From assembly GCA_026388315.1 (NCBI GenBank), contig JAPLKA010000110.1:62001-126000 (forward strand): a stretch of 64,000 nucleotides of DNA. The letters are read 5' to 3'. Every line of letters begins with the position of its first letter. Within the stretch, counting starts at the first letter, position 1. Source of the stretch: Pseudomonadota bacterium. GTDB taxonomy: Bacteria > Desulfobacterota > Syntrophorhabdia > Syntrophorhabdales > Syntrophorhabdaceae. This document shows positions 63,130 to 64,000 of this stretch, one piece after another. A program made the position numbers and the translations under genes. Below the pieces are notes generated by a model. It did not search any database. It was given only the letters and a program-made list of their open reading frames with translations, and was not told the DNA's origin.

Positions 63130-63330
63130 CTTTTTCCTGGTAAAGGATATGATTTCGACAGCCTTATGATCGCCCTGGTGAGCTGTACCAGAAGGCCAGA
63201 AGGCCTCCAGAGGAAACTGCTTGCACAGTGCAAGCAGTTTCCTAAACCGTCGTAAAGTCAATATCCACAGCGTTTAGCATGCTATTGCTTTTAAAACTTT
63301 CTGAAGGGATTCGGATGGCAATTTGAATTA
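63130..63330 (+). pseudogene. ParB-like gene fragment (copy d)
   Basis: Plus-strand reading gives PGKGYDFDSLMIALVSCTRRPEGL, a shift of frame, then EETACTVQAVS, a stop, and LLLLKLSEGIRMAI. Collinear with copy a (HPDKGYD, palindrome, LLKLPPEIR). Degenerate AACTTCG and CAGCCT repeats precede it (63019-63110). Confidence 0.6.
63211..63243. repeat. 33-bp palindrome in ParB-like remnant d
   Basis: Left arm AGGAAACTGCTTGCAC, centre A, right arm its exact complement. Confidence 0.92.
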
Positions 63331-63393
63331 CTTCCTATATTTGGACATATTATGATATAATGAAATCCCCAACAGAGGAAAGGAGGTCGAAAG

Positions 63394-63603
63394 ATGCAGG
63401 CACAGGTCAAGTATAAGGAAGAGATTATTCAAGAATTGCAGAACATGCCTGACGAACAGATGCTTAATCTTCTCAGTCTTATTCGCATTTTCAAAAAAAG
63501 CATTATTATGCAGAGGGATTCCGACTTCTATCTCAAAAAAGAATTTGATGGGTGGGATGCATTAAGCGATGAGGCGCTAAATAATTTTGAGGCTGCCATC
63601 TAA
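63394..63603 (+). CDS. Antitoxin of a MazF-type pair (DUF2281-like)
   Basis: 69 residues from ATG 63394 with AAAGGAGG 9 nt upstream. MPDEQMLNLLSLIRIFKK and the tail WDALSDEALNNFEAAI resemble small antitoxins of PemK/MazF toxins. Its TAA shares a base with the toxin ATG. Confidence 0.82.
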   Translation: MQAQVKYKEEIIQELQNMPDEQMLNLLSLIRIFKKSIIMQRDSDFYLKKEFDGWDALSDEALNNFEAAI

Positions 63604-63941
63604 TGGACTTCGGTGATATATATCTTGTTGAAATTCCTGGCTCCGGCGGACACGAACAACAGGGTTTCAGACCCGCAATAATTGTCCAGACTTCTGAAAA
63701 TATTGATAAAATTCCCACCGTTTTAATTATCCCATTCACGACACAAATCAAGGCTGCTAATTTTCCGTTTACATTTGTTATTGATCCCGATTCGACCAAC
63801 AACCTGTCCTCAAAATCTGTGGCTTTAGTGTTTCAATTACGGGCAATTGATAAAAAGAGATTAAAGAACAAGCTTGGCAAGCTTAGCGCGAATGATTTTC
63901 AAATCTTGAAGCAGTGCTTACATGGAATCTTGAAATTATAA
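63603..63941 (+). CDS. PemK/MazF-family mRNA interferase toxin
   Basis: 112 residues. FGDIYLVEIPGSGGHEQQGF.PAII matches the MazF N-terminal loop (RPxxI), and VFQLRAIDKKRL the conserved C-terminal strand. It should cleave mRNA when the antitoxin is lost. Overlap of one base indicates co-translation. Confidence 0.9.
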   Translation: MDFGDIYLVEIPGSGGHEQQGFRPAIIVQTSENIDKIPTVLIIPFTTQIKAANFPFTFVIDPDSTNNLSSKSVALVFQLRAIDKKRLKNKLGKLSANDFQILKQCLHGILKL

Positions 63942-64000
63942 ATACCCTATACGGAGCGGAAGAAGACGTTGGTGTAATCGTTACATTGTGCTTTACATCT

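Noticed and set aside
62875-63261. Minus-strand ORF of 128 codons rich in Lys/Gly
   Set aside because: Translation of degenerate repeats and antisense of ParB-like remnant d.

Overview
The window looks like a chromosomal segment of a strictly anaerobic bacterium, most likely a deltaproteobacterial/Desulfobacterota-type organism (a Syntrophorhabdia-like lineage is my guess, not shown). The reasons are a fused NfnAB-type electron-bifurcating transhydrogenase, 4-hydroxybutyryl-CoA dehydratase, a siroheme decarboxylase subunit, HydE, the mercury methylation pair hgcAB, YedF, and four in-frame UGA codons read as selenocysteine (Sec). No rRNA, tRNA, CRISPR array or intact transposase was seen.

Layout. 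1-4.1 kb: 3' end of a PAS histidine kinase, the NfnAB fusion, and a decayed secreted repeat protein. 4.3-8.9 kb: Cache protein, membrane-anchored TAXI receptor, and a peptide-type SBP plus one permease with no partner permease or ATPases. 9.1-10.5 kb: RhlE-type helicase. 10.8-20.3 kb: a PAS/AAA/Fis sigma-54 activator, a LIV-type ABC transporter (livJHMGF) and abfD/CoA-transferase; both downstream operons have a sigma-54 promoter with the same 16-bp palindrome about 150-190 bp upstream. 20.4-25.5 kb: K+ channel, YihY/BrkB, cysK, xdhC, bioB. 25.7-29.3 kb: MarR regulator, hgcA, hgcB, an alkylmercury-lyase (MerB)-like gene and an AhpD-like gene. 29.3-32.2 kb: decayed ParB-like gene, repeats and a frameshifted PAS gene. 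32.2-42.6 kb (minus): yedF, thiH-thiG-thiS-thiE, a trans-sulfuration enzyme, cysE, nifS, nifU, a bioB copy lacking its radical-SAM cysteines, a PP-loop ATPase and hydE. 42.7-55.1 kb (minus): ClsC-like PLD enzyme, CusCBA-type metal efflux, YtkA-like protein, HD-GYP, FtsX-like ABC transporter, DUF2318 protein, Cys-rich small protein. 55.2-57.5 kb: Rrf2 regulator, small ORF, rhodanese-MoeB fusion with Sec, Cys-rich hypothetical. 57.7-64 kb: polA, siroheme decarboxylase, TPR lipoprotein, EamA permease, a graveyard of ParB-like fragments, and a MazF-type toxin-antitoxin pair.

The most exciting part is 25.7-29.3 kb. Directly downstream of hgcAB lies a MerB-family gene whose two catalytic Cys positions are both UGA (28198 and 28393), followed by an AhpD-like gene in which the second Cys of CxxC is UGA (29108). 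A rhodanese-MoeB fusion at 55877 has UGA at the conserved E1-like Cys (56774). In all four cases the protein family resumes in the same frame after UGA, and a hairpin with a GGU-type apical loop sits about 18-24 nt downstream, as in bacterial SECIS elements. This suggests an operon joining mercury methylation to selenol-based organomercury chemistry.

Two other patterns stand out. Degenerate heptanucleotide repeats (GTGAATA, CTGACCC, AACTTGG, ATGCTCC types) fill intergenic spaces and have entered reading frames (cusA twice, the cusC signal peptide, the polA N-terminus). Four diverged ParB-like gene remnants each carry a near-perfect 25-33 bp palindrome of different sequence at the same protein position.
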